From Clusia tigrina (lineage: Eukaryota > Arthropoda > Insecta > Diptera > Clusiidae): a stretch of 64,000 bases of DNA. The position numbers and the translations under genes are program-made. The notes under the pieces are model-generated. The model did no database searches. It was not told where the DNA came from and saw nothing but the letters and a program-made list of their open reading frames with translations. Shown in pieces: positions 1 to 12,329 of this stretch; within the stretch, counting starts at the first letter, position 1; the number at the start of each line of letters is the position of its first letter. Location: positions 226,100,194 to 226,164,193 of the forward strand of contig OV050031.1 in assembly GCA_920105625.2 (NCBI GenBank). Reading direction: 5' to 3'.

Positions 1-185
1 TGTTCCCTATCGGGAGCAATGCCGCTGCCATCGCCGGTGCTAGTTTCGGTGCCATTAGCGCTGGCATTGACGCTGCCATTGTCGCTGCCATTAGCGCTGC
101 CATCGCCGGTGCTAGTGTCGCTGCCATTAGCGCTGGCATTAGCGGTTACGTTAACGCTCGCCTCAACGCTGGCATTGCCGTTGCC
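1..185 (-). repeat. Minisatellite-like coding tail of gene A
   Basis: The last visible exon of gene A ends in an internally repeated stretch. Read on the minus strand it gives repeated NASANG, TSTGDGS and ANGSD blocks with several N-x-S/T sequons (NVT, NAS, NGS, NGT). The frame is open to base 1. The blocks are near-identical at DNA level, so they probably arose by slippage. The end of the protein is outside the window. Confidence 0.8.
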
Positions 186-3100
186 ATCTCCTTGCCCTCG
201 GTTCGCTACCAGCCAGTTGCCCACTTGGTCTTTGTTCTGCTCCAACCACTTAATGTTGTACTTGACCGTCTCCAGTGCCTCTTTGCGGGCGGCAGTGCCC
301 GCACCGGCTTCGGGGTATTTAGCGAAAAATGCCTCCATCTCCTCGAGTTTTGTTTGCGTGGCGAACTGCCTCGTAATGCCAGGAATCAGTCTTCCCAGAT
401 AGCGTTCATTGATACCAAATCTGTCCACCAGGCCTTCCCAGTTCTCTCGCACATAGTCCCACACAAGACTCTGGCCAATGCGATTCCGCGAAATGTACTG
501 CAGGCAATTGAAGTAGTCTTGACCGCGTACGTTGCTCTCATTCCAAGCCAAGTTGATGTAACTGGAAAACGCAAATTGAGAATCAGGTTAATTGACGGAA
601 CACACTTTACGATGAGTTCAGTTACCGCTGCAGTATCCACGGCTCCTTAATAGCTGACAATGACTGCATGAGTTTCAACTTCTCCTGGGCGTTGCCTTCG
701 AGCAGGAACAACTGCCACACTTGGTCCCACAGCTGCTCGTTGCCTGCCGCCTCCATGCCGTAGTAGTACACAGTCGTGCGTATATCAGGGTTCGGACGCT
801 GCTCTGGGTGAGTGAGCCAGGTGCTGAATTGGGTAGCAGCTTCCTGCAGCGCTGGTCCGTATCCAAATTCACAGGCCGCTTGCAATATATCAGTGCGCAA
901 GAGCCTGCAAGATCAGATAATACCAAGTTCTATATAAGTTCTACTAGCAGAATATCAACACCTACTTCTGCAAATGGGTTCCGCCCACCGTCCACGTGAC
1001 GAATTCATACACCGGTCTCAATAATTCCCGCGTGAACAGGGTAAAATTCCGATAGTGGTCGGTGCTGTATAACAAATTTTTAATGGCACTCAGCCTTTCC
1101 GTGCCTACACTCCAGGGCACATAGTCCTGCTCCTTCTGCAAGTAGGCGGTCAAGTTCAGAGCTGTCCAGTAATCCAGCTGCGAGGCATCGGCCAGGGCGA
1201 ACACGTCACTGATCAAGTGTGCGCGATCGGAAATGCTGAAAGCGTCTTTGTTGGTGATTAAAACGTCAGTCAACTCCTTCCACATCTCGGCGGGATAATT
1301 GACGCGATAGTAGCCCACTTGGTTCTTATTGAACTTGATCCAATCCACCGAACTGGGCACGGTCACAGTCACTAGAAAAAAAACCATTAGAACGGGACAT
1401 TTGAGGTAATCGCAAGGCAAGGGTCGCACATTCGTTGTCGTTGTAATTGAAGAGCACACGCTGAACCTCTGGGGCGGAACTGGTGAAGTACGTGATGGGA
1501 ATGGTCCAGTGGTAGCTGTGAGCATGAAAGTGTTTCACAAGATCAATTTCAATAATTTCCCAGTTATTTTTTTTACATACTTGAACTGGGAATCCTCTTG
1601 ACTGCTATTGTAGTCCGCTGGGTTTGAGAAGAAACGCTTCTGGGTCAGTTTGTAGGAATTTCCATCTCTGGCCACTTGCACCACCGGCAGTCCCATTTGC
1701 TCAGTCCACGTCTGCATAATCAACCTGAAATTGCAACTGTAAAATTCGAGCTCCATTGGCACTCACACGTTACTCACTTGACGTCGAAATCAAAGTCCTG
1801 AGCCTCGATTTCCGTGAGGAAATCATCGGTTTCCGCATTATTGAAGGCGAATTTGTTCAAGTAGCTGGTGGTGGCGTTGCGGAACTTTTCGGCTCCCACC
1901 AAGTCTTCCAGCATGCGTATCACGGAGGCACCCTTCGAGTACGTGATGCTGTCGAACAACTCCGAGATCTGATTGGGGCTCTCAGCGACTTGCACGATTG
2001 GATGCGAGGCCAAGGTGGCGTCCAGCTTCATAACGCCATGTAAATTCTCAATGAGGAATTGATCCAACTACAACGAAAAATCGCAAATGGGAATTGTAAG
2101 TAACAGGCGAAAACCACACAGACACGAGTACCCACCATCTGCCAATCGGGATGCACCTCGTTGACGCCCTTGTACTGAATGTAGCTGGCGAAGCCCTCGT
2201 TCAGCCACAGATCGTTCCACCACTTCATGGTCACTGTGAATGATGGCAAATGAGACCTCTTAAGAGTTGATTTATATAGAGATAATTACCCAGTTACTTA
2301 CCCAGATTTCCAAACCACATGTGAGCCAACTCATGAGCCACCACCGAGGCCACATACTGCTTGTTCCAACTGGAGCTGACAGCTTCGTCATACAGCAGAG
2401 CGGTTTCGCGGTACGTAATCAAACCCCAATGCTCCGAGGCGCCCGCCACGAAATCTGGTATAGCGGCCATATCAAGCTTGGGCAACGGGTACTCCACATT
2501 GAAGTACTTGATGTAGTGCTCCACGATACCCACGCCCGTTTCCAGGGCATACTCCACCTTGCTCAGCTGCTGCGCTGTGGAGAAGACCCGCATTTCAATG
2601 TCTTTGGCTCCGTCCAACGAGCCGCGTACCATTTTCGATTTATGTGCAAAGTCGGACACAATGAAGCAGGCCAGGTACGTGCTCATGGGCACGCTTTCAG
2701 CGAAGTGCACCTCAGTATTATTGCCCATCACCGTTTCACTCTGCAAGAGGCCAACATATTCAAACCTTCAGCTGCAGACTTGCCTCAAAACTCTACTCAC
2801 CTCTACGTTCATGTTCGACAGCGCGTGATAGTCATCTCCAGTAGGGCGCACCAGGGTAATAGTGAACATAGCCTTCATGGAGGGCTCGTCAAAGCAGGGA
2901 AAGGCCTGGCGTGCGTAGGTGGGTTCGAATTTCGAGGTGGCGATCCATCTAAGTGAGAAAACAAACCAATCAAATTATGTCCTGCAAAAGGGGAACCTAA
3001 CGTGGAGTAAGAATGTGTGAGTGGAAAATGTAGATCTTCTACCTGCGCCTCCCGCTGTCCCAGTCCATGTAGGAGCTCTGGTAGAGACCGACAATGCGGT

Positions 3101-3872
3101 CGGTCAGCGAGCCGTTGAACGCCAAGCGCAGCGAATAGTTGCCCACCTGCAAGGGCTGCGCGAATTCCGTGACCCAATACTCGTAGTCCGTGTGCTGAAA
3201 GGACACTGAGGGCGTAATTTTGTCCATCTCCTCTCCGTCCTCGCCAATCCGCACCAGTTCCTCTGTAGTCACAGTCAACAGCTTCGAGTGCACGGGTATG
3301 AAGCTGATGGGCTGCAGCACCTCCAGCTGAATGCTAACGTTGCCGGAAAAAGTTTTGTTCTCCAGATCCGGATGCAGGCGCAGTTGGTAACGACGCGGCC
3401 TCAGCTCGCGCGGCAGGCGGTACGACAACTGGGACAAGATCTTCGAAGCTGCCATGGCGGTATTTTTCTGGCTATCACTGAGCTCGGGGAGAATGGTGGT
3501 GGGCGTGTCTGCTGGATTTGTGCGGAAACGCAAAATTGGCTTTGTTTGTGTGGAGTGCAGCAGCCCGTTATTCGCCGCAAAATCGCCGGCTGTCAAATTT
3601 CCCACACCTGTTGTTGTTGCCGTCATGGAAACGGCCTGCAGCAGCTGTTGTTGTTGCTTCTGCTGCTGCTCTACCACCAGAGTTTTGCCGACGTAGATCA
3701 GCGCCCCTAGCAGGAAGGCGCACAACACGAAGAGAAATATGCAAAAGCCCGCTAGAGTGAGCAGCGCGTTATTCCCGTGCGGTTTGTGTCTCTGATGTGG
3801 CGGTGTGGTTGGCGGGTGCGTGGACAGACTCGAGCGCGGCCGCATTTTCGGCGGTTGGTTTGGCGGGTACAT
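1..3872 (-). CDS. Gene A: type II membrane M1 aminopeptidase (3' end off window)
   Basis: Zinc metallopeptidase of the aminopeptidase N (M1) family, expected to remove N-terminal residues at the cell surface. Exons (minus): 3043-3872, 2801-2948, 2302-2740, 2136-2233, 1778-2067, 1581-1724, 1430-1515, 966-1371, 626-904, and 561 to the left edge; all phases close, giving at least 1093 aa. The start is the first ATG of the frame (3872). Residues about 36-60 are a hydrophobic anchor behind a basic, Pro-rich cytoplasmic tail, followed by a Gln-rich stalk. The substrate motif reads GASEH (about residue 426) instead of GAMEN. The zinc site is HELAH (about 462) with the third ligand in WLNEGF, 18 residues later. 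After the usual family end (near WLVANRG) the frame continues into a Gly/Ser/Asn/Ala tail with many N-x-S/T sites. Intron 7 uses a weak GTGCGA donor. From memory it resembles CG8773/CG8774; not checked. Confidence 0.93.
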
Positions 3873-4505
3873 TTCAGTTTCGGATTCAGCGTCGGTTTCG
3901 GTGACAATTGCAAAACTTAACAAAAAAAACAGCGAAAACGCTGATATGGCAAAAAGTTAAGGTGTCACGCGCAGTTGATACCTGGGAACAAAATTATGAA
4001 GGCTGAAGTTAGCGGTATTGCAGCAACGCGAAGGCAGATGGAATTTTGTTCCTAATACGCTGTTATGCCCCGACATTACTCCTGAAACTGCACACAGGAC
4101 CTGGACCACTGGGATGAGTGAAACAAATGACTAAGGACGTTATGTAGAATGAAAAACACACCCTATTTCAATGAGAACTGAACGAAAACAAAGTATTAAT
4201 TCTCAAAGGTTAAGAGGAGTTAATGTTAAACATGTTAATTTGGCAGGGGCGAAACCAGGAACTATTCTCAATACCAAGGATGTCCTTTCACATAAAATTG
4301 CAATATTTATCTTCTGTTTTTCCAGGCTTTTTTGGGATTTCACGATTGGCTGATATTGTAATTTCTCCTACTATAGAAGATGAGTAGCCAAGATAACTCC
4401 ATAAGAACTATTGATGACTTTATAGAAAGGGATCCGTTGTAAAAGTTCAAACTATCGGTACAAACCTATCCACGACACTGTAAGATACTTAAGTGTCTAC
4501 TTTAG
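3873..4505. other. Upstream region of gene A, no gene seen
   Basis: Probable 5' UTR and promoter of gene A followed by intergenic DNA. The frame of exon 1 stays open to about 3923 but has no ATG upstream of 3872. I see no convincing TATA box. Confidence 0.4.
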
Positions 4506-4650
4506 ATTAGATTAGATTGTACTGAGGGGGAACTAGTCACGAAGTCACTGCATCCAAATAGACCTATTGGGGCACGCTCTATTTTTACAAATACGTCCCA
4601 AGACTAATATTCATTATGAATTCAGATATTTATTTAGGGGATTTGCCCGC
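4506..4650 (+). mobile_element. Dispersed LINE-tail-like repeat fragment
   Basis: Contains the block AAATAGACCTATTG followed by CTCTATTT and TACAAATAC. The same block recurs at about 60117-60260 next to other LINE debris. The preceding (TTAGA) run looks like a retroelement 3' end. No coding capacity; the family is not identified. Confidence 0.5.
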
Positions 4651-4710
4651 AATATCTGCTGGTTCTAGGAAATGGTTATCTAAGCAATGAAAGCGGGTCC
4701 ATATTGCAAA

Positions 4711-4773
4711 GAACTTTTCTGAGCCGAGGTAAAGCTCAGCTATTCCAGGGTTCGTCAACAGAATAAAAACTTC
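4711..4773 (+). mobile_element. Fragment of a LINE ORF2 C-terminus
   Basis: Reads AEVKLSYSRVRQQNKNF on the plus strand (with a stop just upstream). It matches, on the opposite strand, the C-terminal coding end of the LINE copy at 62731-63054 (there AEVKLRYSRVRQQNKNF). It joins directly to the 21-bp satellite that follows. Confidence 0.7.
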
Positions 4774-4798
4774 TTGGTTCACAGTAGTTCTCTGATTT

Positions 4799-5184
4799 GT
4801 TACTCCACTTTGGATGTTTGTTACTCTGCTTTGGACGTTTGTTACTCTGCTTTGGACGTTTGTTACTCTAATTTGGACGTTTGTTACTCTGTTTTGGACG
4901 TTTGTTACTCTGCTGTGGACGTTTATTACTCTGCTTTGGACGTCTGTTACACTGTTTTGGACGTTTGTTACTCTGCTTTGGACGTTTGTTACTCTGCTTT
5001 GGACCTTTGTTACTCTAATTTGGACGTTTGTTACACTGTTTTGGACGTTTGTTACTCTGCTTTGGACGTTTGTTACTCTGCTTTGGACGTTTGTTACTCT
5101 AATTTGGACGTTTGTTACTTTGCTTTGGACGTTTGTTACTCTGCTGTGGACGTTTGTTACTCTGCTTTGGACGTTTGTTACTCT
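4799..5184. repeat. 21-bp tandem satellite, about 18 copies
   Basis: About 18 copies of a 21-bp unit built from GTTACTCTG, a variable 5-base block (GCTTT, AATTT, GTTTT or GCTGT) and GGACGTTT. The variable blocks recur in the order GCTTT, GCTTT, AATTT, then a TTT variant, suggesting a higher-order unit of four (84 bp). Because 21 is a multiple of 3, two plus frames stay open throughout; this is an artefact of the repeat, not evidence of a protein. Confidence 0.9.
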
Positions 5185-5219
5185 GCCCTATGAACGATTT
5201 TCAATCACAACTTAACCCA

Positions 5220-7535
5220 CTGAAAGTTTAACGTGATTGAGAATTGTTTTCATACAAAGGAAGAAACAAACGAATCAAAATCTGATTAGCCTACTTTGAT
5301 ATATTATTTTTTGAATAAGCTAGATTTTATGTGGGTGAAATTTGTCAGTGGACGAATTTCATTTTCACAATATGAGGCCAATACACTGACAAAGCAAGTG
5401 TCTACTTAGACCCGCAATGAAGCCTTCCAGTTACTAAAACGCTTTAAAATTCTTGAAGAATATCCTAGTACAGCTTGAAGAAAAGGTGCCCAAAAATTTT
5501 TAGTTTCAACAAACTTTTCAACCTGCTCCTATCTTTTGTACTTTATCCTGGAATCTTTTTGCCGCTTTTGAACCCAGATGGGAAAGATAACTCAGGTGAT
5601 CCAGTAATCTGTGATTTTGACGCCTTCAAACATGAACTTGCTTAAGCATAATGGGAATTATAACGACTAATTGAAATGTTGCTGAACTGAATGTTGTATG
5701 GCAATCAGAAAGTATATAGCTCAAAGCTTTATAAGGCTTTATAGAAAGATATAAACATGAATAATTGAAGCTTCTTAAACAATGCTTTGCTAAGCCTTAC
5801 GGCGTTGCTACAAAGTTCTTCGTCTTCTAAATACATTTTAAACAGTATGAAACTAACTCTATAAGGATATAGAGCAATATTTATAACTTTTGAAGCAATT
5901 TAATTAGAAAGTTTCAACAGTGTTGTTCCAAAGAAAGTTTATAAAGGACTTAACTGCCTGGTACTGTAGCTTTGTGTTTATCAAAAAGACATTTTTCCTG
6001 CTTTAGTACTGATTCGAATTTGCGGATGAAACTTGTGGTAACTCGTAAATCCATAACAAAAAGAGGGCGTGACACTATATAACCTGAACACGACGGTAGT
6101 TGGGTAGTTATTCACACAGACACGAAATTTGGCATGAGTACTCGTGAGTATAAAAGTTATCAGCACCAATCACAACTGTAAAGTATTGTAGAATTGGGCG
6201 TGGCACCTGGCATACAAGCAAACTACTTTATATGTCACAATATCCGAGATAAACCACTTCACAAAATTGTGCATAATGTCGAGCAACAGATTCAACTGGC
6301 GTCCATTATTGGGCTGCGAGTAGTTTCACGTCCAAAAAGCGCACCTGTGCATGGCATACGAATATGCAACATAGATTTGAATGCACTCGGTGTGAATGAA
6401 CTTGTGAACTTATTAGCTACAGCCACAGCCCGCAACCGGGCAGTATTGGGCAACGTGGTGGCATAGTTTTGCGTCTCTTCACAGCGAAGCAATTAGCTCG
6501 CAGTGTTGCGACACTCAGCCTCCATCCGACCGTTATGTTCCGAGACTGTCGAATGCTGCTGAGCAAATCTCTGCTGCCCATGTTGTATTCACATTTTGAC
6601 TGCTTAGAGTCGGCCCTCGTACTCATTTGGTACAAAAATGTCAAATGTGCCAAAGAGCAGACACCGCGGCGGATGACGAGCCACAGCAAATTGCGCTGCT
6701 AGGCAGACGAAGAGGTGTGGAGCAGACAAGCCACATCCAACGCAGTCATTCGTCTGCCGAATGATGATTTCAAATAAAGCGGAAACAAAAGCCGTAAACC
6801 AGCCCAGTGCTGCTTCGTTCAGTGCAGTTCAGCTCAGCTCAGCCCAGTCCAAACAGGCAGTCTTCCATTCACGCCAGATAAACCGCGACCAGTCTGTCTC
6901 AGTTGAATGTAGTACAAGCAGCGCCGATTGCCGCAATCTCGCACATACTCGTATTCCACACAATCACAACGCACACAATTAATTTGGCAATTTATATGAT
7001 AATTAAGCAATGCAGAGCGATCAGATCGAAGCGACAGCAGCCGGCATAGCTGGCCTGGTTGTTACGTGGAGGAGCGGTACGTTGCGTATCTGCGTAATTG
7101 GGTGGAATGCACACATAAGGCTCTCGATGATTAGTTGCGAGGTTTTATACCAAGCTTCCTAATCTAAAGAAATCTGACAGGTGACAAGGGAGAAGTGGGG
7201 AACTGCAAAACAGTTTACGAGCATCGTAGTTCAGAAATATTATCCCGCCATCAGGCAATACTGAAGACTTCGAAGCATCACGATCCATGGTGCTATCAAC
7301 GGATCTCTCAGCATGTATGTACATTCACCAACCCACTCAGCCCACTCAGTGGAAGTAGAGGTGGCTTCAACGGCTGCTCTCCAGTAATAGTTTCTTTTCT
7401 GTCGTTAAATTTTGTAGTTTCTGTAGCAAATGTACTGAATTCTGTTTCTGTTGCCGTTTCTGGTTTATGTCACTCTGCACCTTAACGAGTTCAGGTCAAA
7501 AGCAGACAAGAATCGAAATTACATTCTACTCCACT
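5220..7535. other. Intergenic, no gene seen
   Basis: AT-rich to about 6180, then more balanced. Short open frames at 6194-6700 have no splice structure or recognisable domain. A CAG/CTCAG-rich stretch lies near 6815-6860 and a TCAGTT Inr-like string near 6898, without a supported transcript. Confidence 0.4.
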
Positions 7536-8160
7536 ATTATTATTATTTAACAGGCTAAAAGAACACCGCGACCTAAGAGATCTATTGTGCAGCCTCGTAC
7601 CCAACTAAAACTATCCTAGACTAGTTATAATTCTCGTAACTGCTGTGGGCTTAGTTTTAACTAGATGATTTGGAGATAAGAACCCTCTGTAAGTAGTTAT
7701 GTCTGCGTCTTCCCACCGCTGGGCAAGTGTATAGAATGTGTTCGGCTGTTTCCTGCTGCTCTTGACAGAGTCGGCAGGAATCGTTTTCTACCACGCCTAT
7801 TTTTTCAGATGGTAATTGAGTCTACAGTGTTCTGTTAGAAGTTCATTATAGAGTTTAATGTCTTTTCTGCTGAGGTTTAAAGCAGCATCTACCCTAATGT
7901 GTTCAGGGTCAATGAGTAGTCTCGACTGCCGCATGCCTTTTTGGGGTCTCCAGTAGTTCAGCAGACCTCGTTTTTCCTGTTCACACAACAAGTTATTTAT
8001 GAAGCTGCAGTTTACCCCACAGAAGGGTTCTGGACCTATGAAGGGAGTGCCTGTGTCCCTTCTTACCAAAGAGTCCGCTATTTCGTTGCCTTCATGTCCC
8101 GGTACCCTCATTACCGTAACTACTCCACTAAATCCCGACAATTTCTAAGGAAATTATTTG
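7536..8160 (-). mobile_element. I/jockey-like LINE 3' fragment: RNase H end and zinc knuckle
   Basis: Minus-strand reading includes VPGHEGNEIADSLVRR, typical of the end of a LINE-encoded RNase H. Further on comes a Cys/His knuckle (DSCRLC ... EHILYTCPAV) separated by a frameshift in an A-run near 7803. The 3' UTR (about 7553-7670) ends in (TAA)n at 7536-7552, like I-clade elements. The same 3' UTR and knuckle occur at 62500-63060. Compared with that copy, the segment between TAV and the 3' UTR is deleted. Defective. Confidence 0.75.
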
Positions 8161-8269
8161 AGAAACTGTCAACACCAACGACTTTTAATTGGATTGAAAG
8201 GTTAAACATCTCCCGCCATCTCGCTCCCAAGGTGAAGGCAAGGTTGCTCTGAGTCCTGCCAAAAGCAAC

Positions 8270-9550
8270 AAATACTAGATGTATATTAGTTTAATAACAG
8301 ATCCTTATATTGTAGATAAACACCAAAACCAAGCAAACAACGTTTATGCCACGTATCAGAGAAACCCACCGAAAAGAAACCGCGTAACTCAACAACAAAG
8401 CTCCTCATTTCAACAACAATCGCAATCCCACTCAGTCTATCATACAAAATCCCGGGAAAACATGACAGCAACAATGCAATGAGGTGGGCATCAGAAGGTG
8501 CGGAGCACAATTACCGAGCTACACTAGACTCATAAGAAAAGAACGGTCGTGAATGAAAGATTGAAAATATTTGTACAAAGGAAACCAACGACGTGATTGT
8601 GGAGAGCCAAAATTTGTTCAACATTCACATTGAGCGTACCCAAATGCCGGACTAAGTTGTCTATAACCGCTGTTGTGTGTGTAGGGTGTTCACGTAGCTG
8701 TCATGATGGATAATATTCAAAGTACAATTGTCTAATTTCCACACAGTTACACGTTCGTACCCACCCACACGTGAATTTAATAACAACTTCAATTAACTTT
8801 AGTGCCTGCGTTTCTCACACGTCGTAAACGAACGAACAACAACAAGAACAACAACAATAAGACAATGAATAATTAATGAAGGACCATGAATTATGTTGCA
8901 TAAAGAAAATGTGTTGTGACAATGTTGCTCACCGCGGAAAAAGCTGATGAACAAAGAGCGATAAATGCGATTTATGCGACGCTGGCATATGCAAATCTCC
9001 AACAATTTCATATGAAAGCAAAACCTTGGAGCGGCAGATTCACTTGGCACGCTGCGGAAGACTGAAACTAATGCAAAATAGCAGAAGAAGGCGCTGCAAC
9101 AAATCAAAACGGAATAAATTTCCATGCGAGTGGCAAAGAGGATTGCGTGTGAGACCGACCGAATCGGTGCAAACCCAGCAAATTCCCAAAAATTCACCAT
9201 GTACGAGAGCAGGTCTACCCGTACGTACTCCAGCGGTGATTGCCAAATTGCCCGTCATTTGCGGGAGTGGTAATTGTGGGGACGTGCCTTTCACACCTCG
9301 CCAACAGCTAATGTGGAATTCGTGGCAACAGCGCCAACTTTGATGGCTTCGAAATGAGCCAACTTGAACAGTCCACAATGCGGATGCATTTTATGGTGAC
9401 TGTAGTTAATGATGGTGTAGTGATCGATGCCAAAAAACCAGCTGGGGGATCATTCATCTCTCGGAATAAACCCGGAGTATGCAGGTAAAGATTGGATTGT
9501 ATTCTGTTTCTAATGGTGCCAGTCCCCGTGTGGAGGGTACTGTGAACCAA
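8270..9550. other. Intergenic, no gene seen
   Basis: CAA-rich and AAC-rich stretches (8390-8430, 8830-8860). Open frames here (for example 9026-9378 on both strands) overlap each other and lack domains; I do not support any as a gene. Confidence 0.35.
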
Positions 9551-9770
9551 AGAACACAGACAGAGGAAGCTTAAACGTCAAACGACAAAGCAGCAAAATA
9601 AAGCAGACGGACATTGTACACGAATCCACTCAAAATCGTGGTGAATCCACTCAAAATCGTGGTGAATCCACTCAGAATCGTGGTGAATCCACTCAACATT
9701 GTGGTGCGGCCGCTACGGACGCTGGCAGCGAAAAAGACTTTCATTTCTCTGTGTTCTCTGCTGTAAACCA
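9551..9770 (+). repeat. Dispersed repeat X, copy 1, with internal 21-bp units
   Basis: Shares with 15245-15420 the order CTTAAACGTCAAAC, then a spacer, then 3-4 tandem units of 21 bp (GAATCCACTCA plus AATCGTG), then CGCTACGGACGCTGGCAGCG and TTTCTCTGTGTTCTCT. The 5' end carries AGAACACAGA, the inverse of the 3' TCTGTGTTCT, so the element may have short imperfect terminal inverted repeats. No coding function. Confidence 0.75.
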
Positions 9771-9799
9771 CCCAGAGTGCTCCTTGGCACATGGGAACT

Positions 9800-12030
9800 T
9801 CTCTCTACGTTTTTGTAGGCCCGATTGTTGTTGGGATTGTGTCATCGGCCGTAACTGCACAACAACACCGCTGAACAAGATGTGGAAATTTGCATAATGC
9901 CTAGAATAGCCACACTAGTCACCGTCGTCCGCAGGCAATTCCAAATGCAGCTCCAGCAGACGAGTGCAGTTAACCCTAAGCGCACTCTGGACATGTGCAA
10001 ATAATTAAATAAATGGGCTCCAGATGCAGTTGGCCTACTAAGGCCGCCGTAGCACGTAGTGCCGCACCATTTTCAATTTACTCGCAGTTTTCTTGATTTG
10101 GATGATGCAAGCGCGGTGAGCTGTACGCAGAGGGGCTACTTTGCGTATTGATGACTGAGACTTCGAGCGAGGCCGAGCTGGAACTGAGACTGGAGCTGGG
10201 GTTGTGGCTGTGCGCTCAGTTGCATGCTAATTGGCGCAACTTGTGGCACGTACACATCTGTAACCGAAACCAGCATCGCGAATTGTGACATTTTGTTTCA
10301 GTGGTTTTTATCAAAGGTTGCTGAACGCTCCGAAATGCGCGCGAGATAATTCAAAATAAATGCAAATGCATAAAATTAATGAAGTGATTATTAAACTTCA
10401 ACTCTGTCGGGTCAGTGGCGGATCGATATAAGTGGTTTGCGGGTAAGCACACGCCCATTGAAGGTCTACATTTATGGTTGATCAAAATTTTGCTCTCCAA
10501 TATGTTCTGCCCCAAATGATTCCTGAATATATCTTCCTTGCAGTCTTTGCGACTTGAATAACGCACCTATACAGTGGGAGGTATTTGAGCAGTGATCCCC
10601 TGGCCCCGCAGAACGACTGCTGAGCCAAGGAAGGGCAATTAGCAATTGGCAATTGATTCTTGGCTTAACTAGTCAATACTTTGATTCATAGAAACAGGTT
10701 TCAATTGTGGTATATACAAATTGATGGCTTCTTTTCTTCACACCGTAGTCCTTGATTGAGAATCTCTTATTAGAATAGAGTAAAAAGTCCTCTGCAATTC
10801 TATTGAACTCAGTCCATACCAATGTGTCCTCTGATCTTGTTTTTGTGTGTGAACAGTGTTTGAAACAAAAACTCCAACATTATTGCACACCCCCCATGCA
10901 ACGCTTTGTACCCCCGCCACTGCTCTCAGCGATTGCAGGCAACACTCAAAAATGTCGCAAAAATATTCATGAATTTTTCAGTTGACCGCACAATGAGTGG
11001 CTGATAATAAACAAACGAACCTGTTGGATATTGCGCGATTACCACTGCCACCGTGAATGCTCCAAGGCACTGGTGGTGGTGGCATCCATTGCGCGACATG
11101 CGATTTACTTCATAGCAAAACGGTTAAGCAAATCAATAATGGAACGACTAAATTCAAGGCGAAACGTGCTGAGCTTTATCAATAAATTAAACTGTAAATT
11201 ACACGCTGTCCCCTTTACACAACTCCCGGCTCCCCCTGGCCCAGTCTAGGCAGCTAGTTACGATAATGGCGCTGGCAGGGAACTCACGTAGGTGTATGCG
11301 ATACCACGCTCGATGCGATTGCTGGTAGAAATGCTGGCAGGGCCCGTCGCCGAAAGCACGTTTGCGTTCCAAGCCATTTTACTCGAAGTTGGTTAATTTT
11401 GACTTCGTTCTGAGAATGAATCAGCAATGCACACTTTCTACTTTGACATGCCGGGCTCATACAGTTTACCCCAAATTACTCGTATTGCGTTGAGGTGAGC
11501 CAGTTAATCCTCAGCGAATGCCCTCCCTCGGCGACAATAAAACTATATTTTCAGTTTTTTGTCCAAAACAAAAGCCAAACTTCATAACCACTCCCGTATT
11601 AGTGTGTGCAATGGGAGAAAGGTGCGCCTGCGCAACCGTACGCCAGTCGCATCGTTAAGTGAGTGCGAGTGCGTGGCGGCAAATACCTCAGGGAAATTTT
11701 GTGTTATTTGTTTACTCCTACAGAAGAGTGAGTTCGAATGCGTACTTAGAAAGGGTTACATGGGTATTTATGTTGGGTTACATGGGTATTTATGTTGTCT
11801 CTTTGGGTTGTTCTAACATTATGTCAAATTCCGCAAGGAAGTTACCCTGGAGTAATACTTGGGTTGTACTAACATTACAACAAGGACTTACCTTGGGTAC
11901 TACATAAGAGGTTCAATCAGCAAGGAAAATATAATGACGGCAGTTTTAAATTCTTATTATTCTGCAAGGGGTTGGAAGAATGCGTACTAGCAACTAAGGT
12001 CTTCCACTCGAAGAGATAAACAAATTCAGA
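9800..12030. other. Intergenic, no gene seen
   Basis: No supported gene. Near 11755-11820 there are short direct repeats built on GGGTTACATGGGTATTTATG. Otherwise unremarkable. Confidence 0.35.
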
Positions 12031-12045
12031 CTATGCCCGGCATTT

Positions 12046-12312
12046 GAAAGTGACGAAACCTCACTGCACCTGATCACAGACTGCGGACCATTGGCACATA
12101 ATAGACTCAGGTGTTTTGGAGAATATATCTTAGATATGAGCAAGATCCCTCAACTTGATTCCTCCAAAATATTTGGATTCCTGCCGGAAATTAACCTGCC
12201 AGAAGATCTGTAGATGAGACTATCCTCATCTTTCAAATAAATAGGGGAATCACAATAGATCTTTCAGATCGCCGTGTATAACACCCTTAAATACATCTAT
12301 CTATATATCTAT
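12046..12312 (+). mobile_element. 5'-truncated LINE insertion with target-site duplication
   Basis: C-terminal ORF2 remnant (TSLHLITDCGPLAH, then DMSKIPQLDSS) followed by a 3' UTR with CACAATAGATC and GTGTATAACACCCTTAAATA and a TCTA-rich tail. Flanked by a 15-bp near-perfect direct repeat, CTATGCCCGGCATTT (12031-12045) and CTATGCCCGGAATTT (12313-12327), interpreted as the target-site duplication. A second copy of this family is at 63725-64000. Confidence 0.8.
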
Positions 12313-12329
12313 CTATGCCCGGAATTTAA

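Noticed and set aside
19..650. Plus-strand open frames rich in Pro/Leu/Ala
   Set aside because: Antisense of the last visible exon of gene A and its repetitive tail.
4774..5215. Two long plus-strand open frames with seven-residue repeats
   Set aside because: They are translations of the 21-bp satellite; the unit length is a multiple of three, so open frames are expected. No other coding sign.
6890..6990. Possible promoter with TCAGTT Inr
   Set aside because: No TATA box, downstream element, splice donor or coding exon to support it.
7195..7485. 96-codon plus-strand open frame
   Set aside because: No domain, no signal peptide, no splice structure; length expected by chance.
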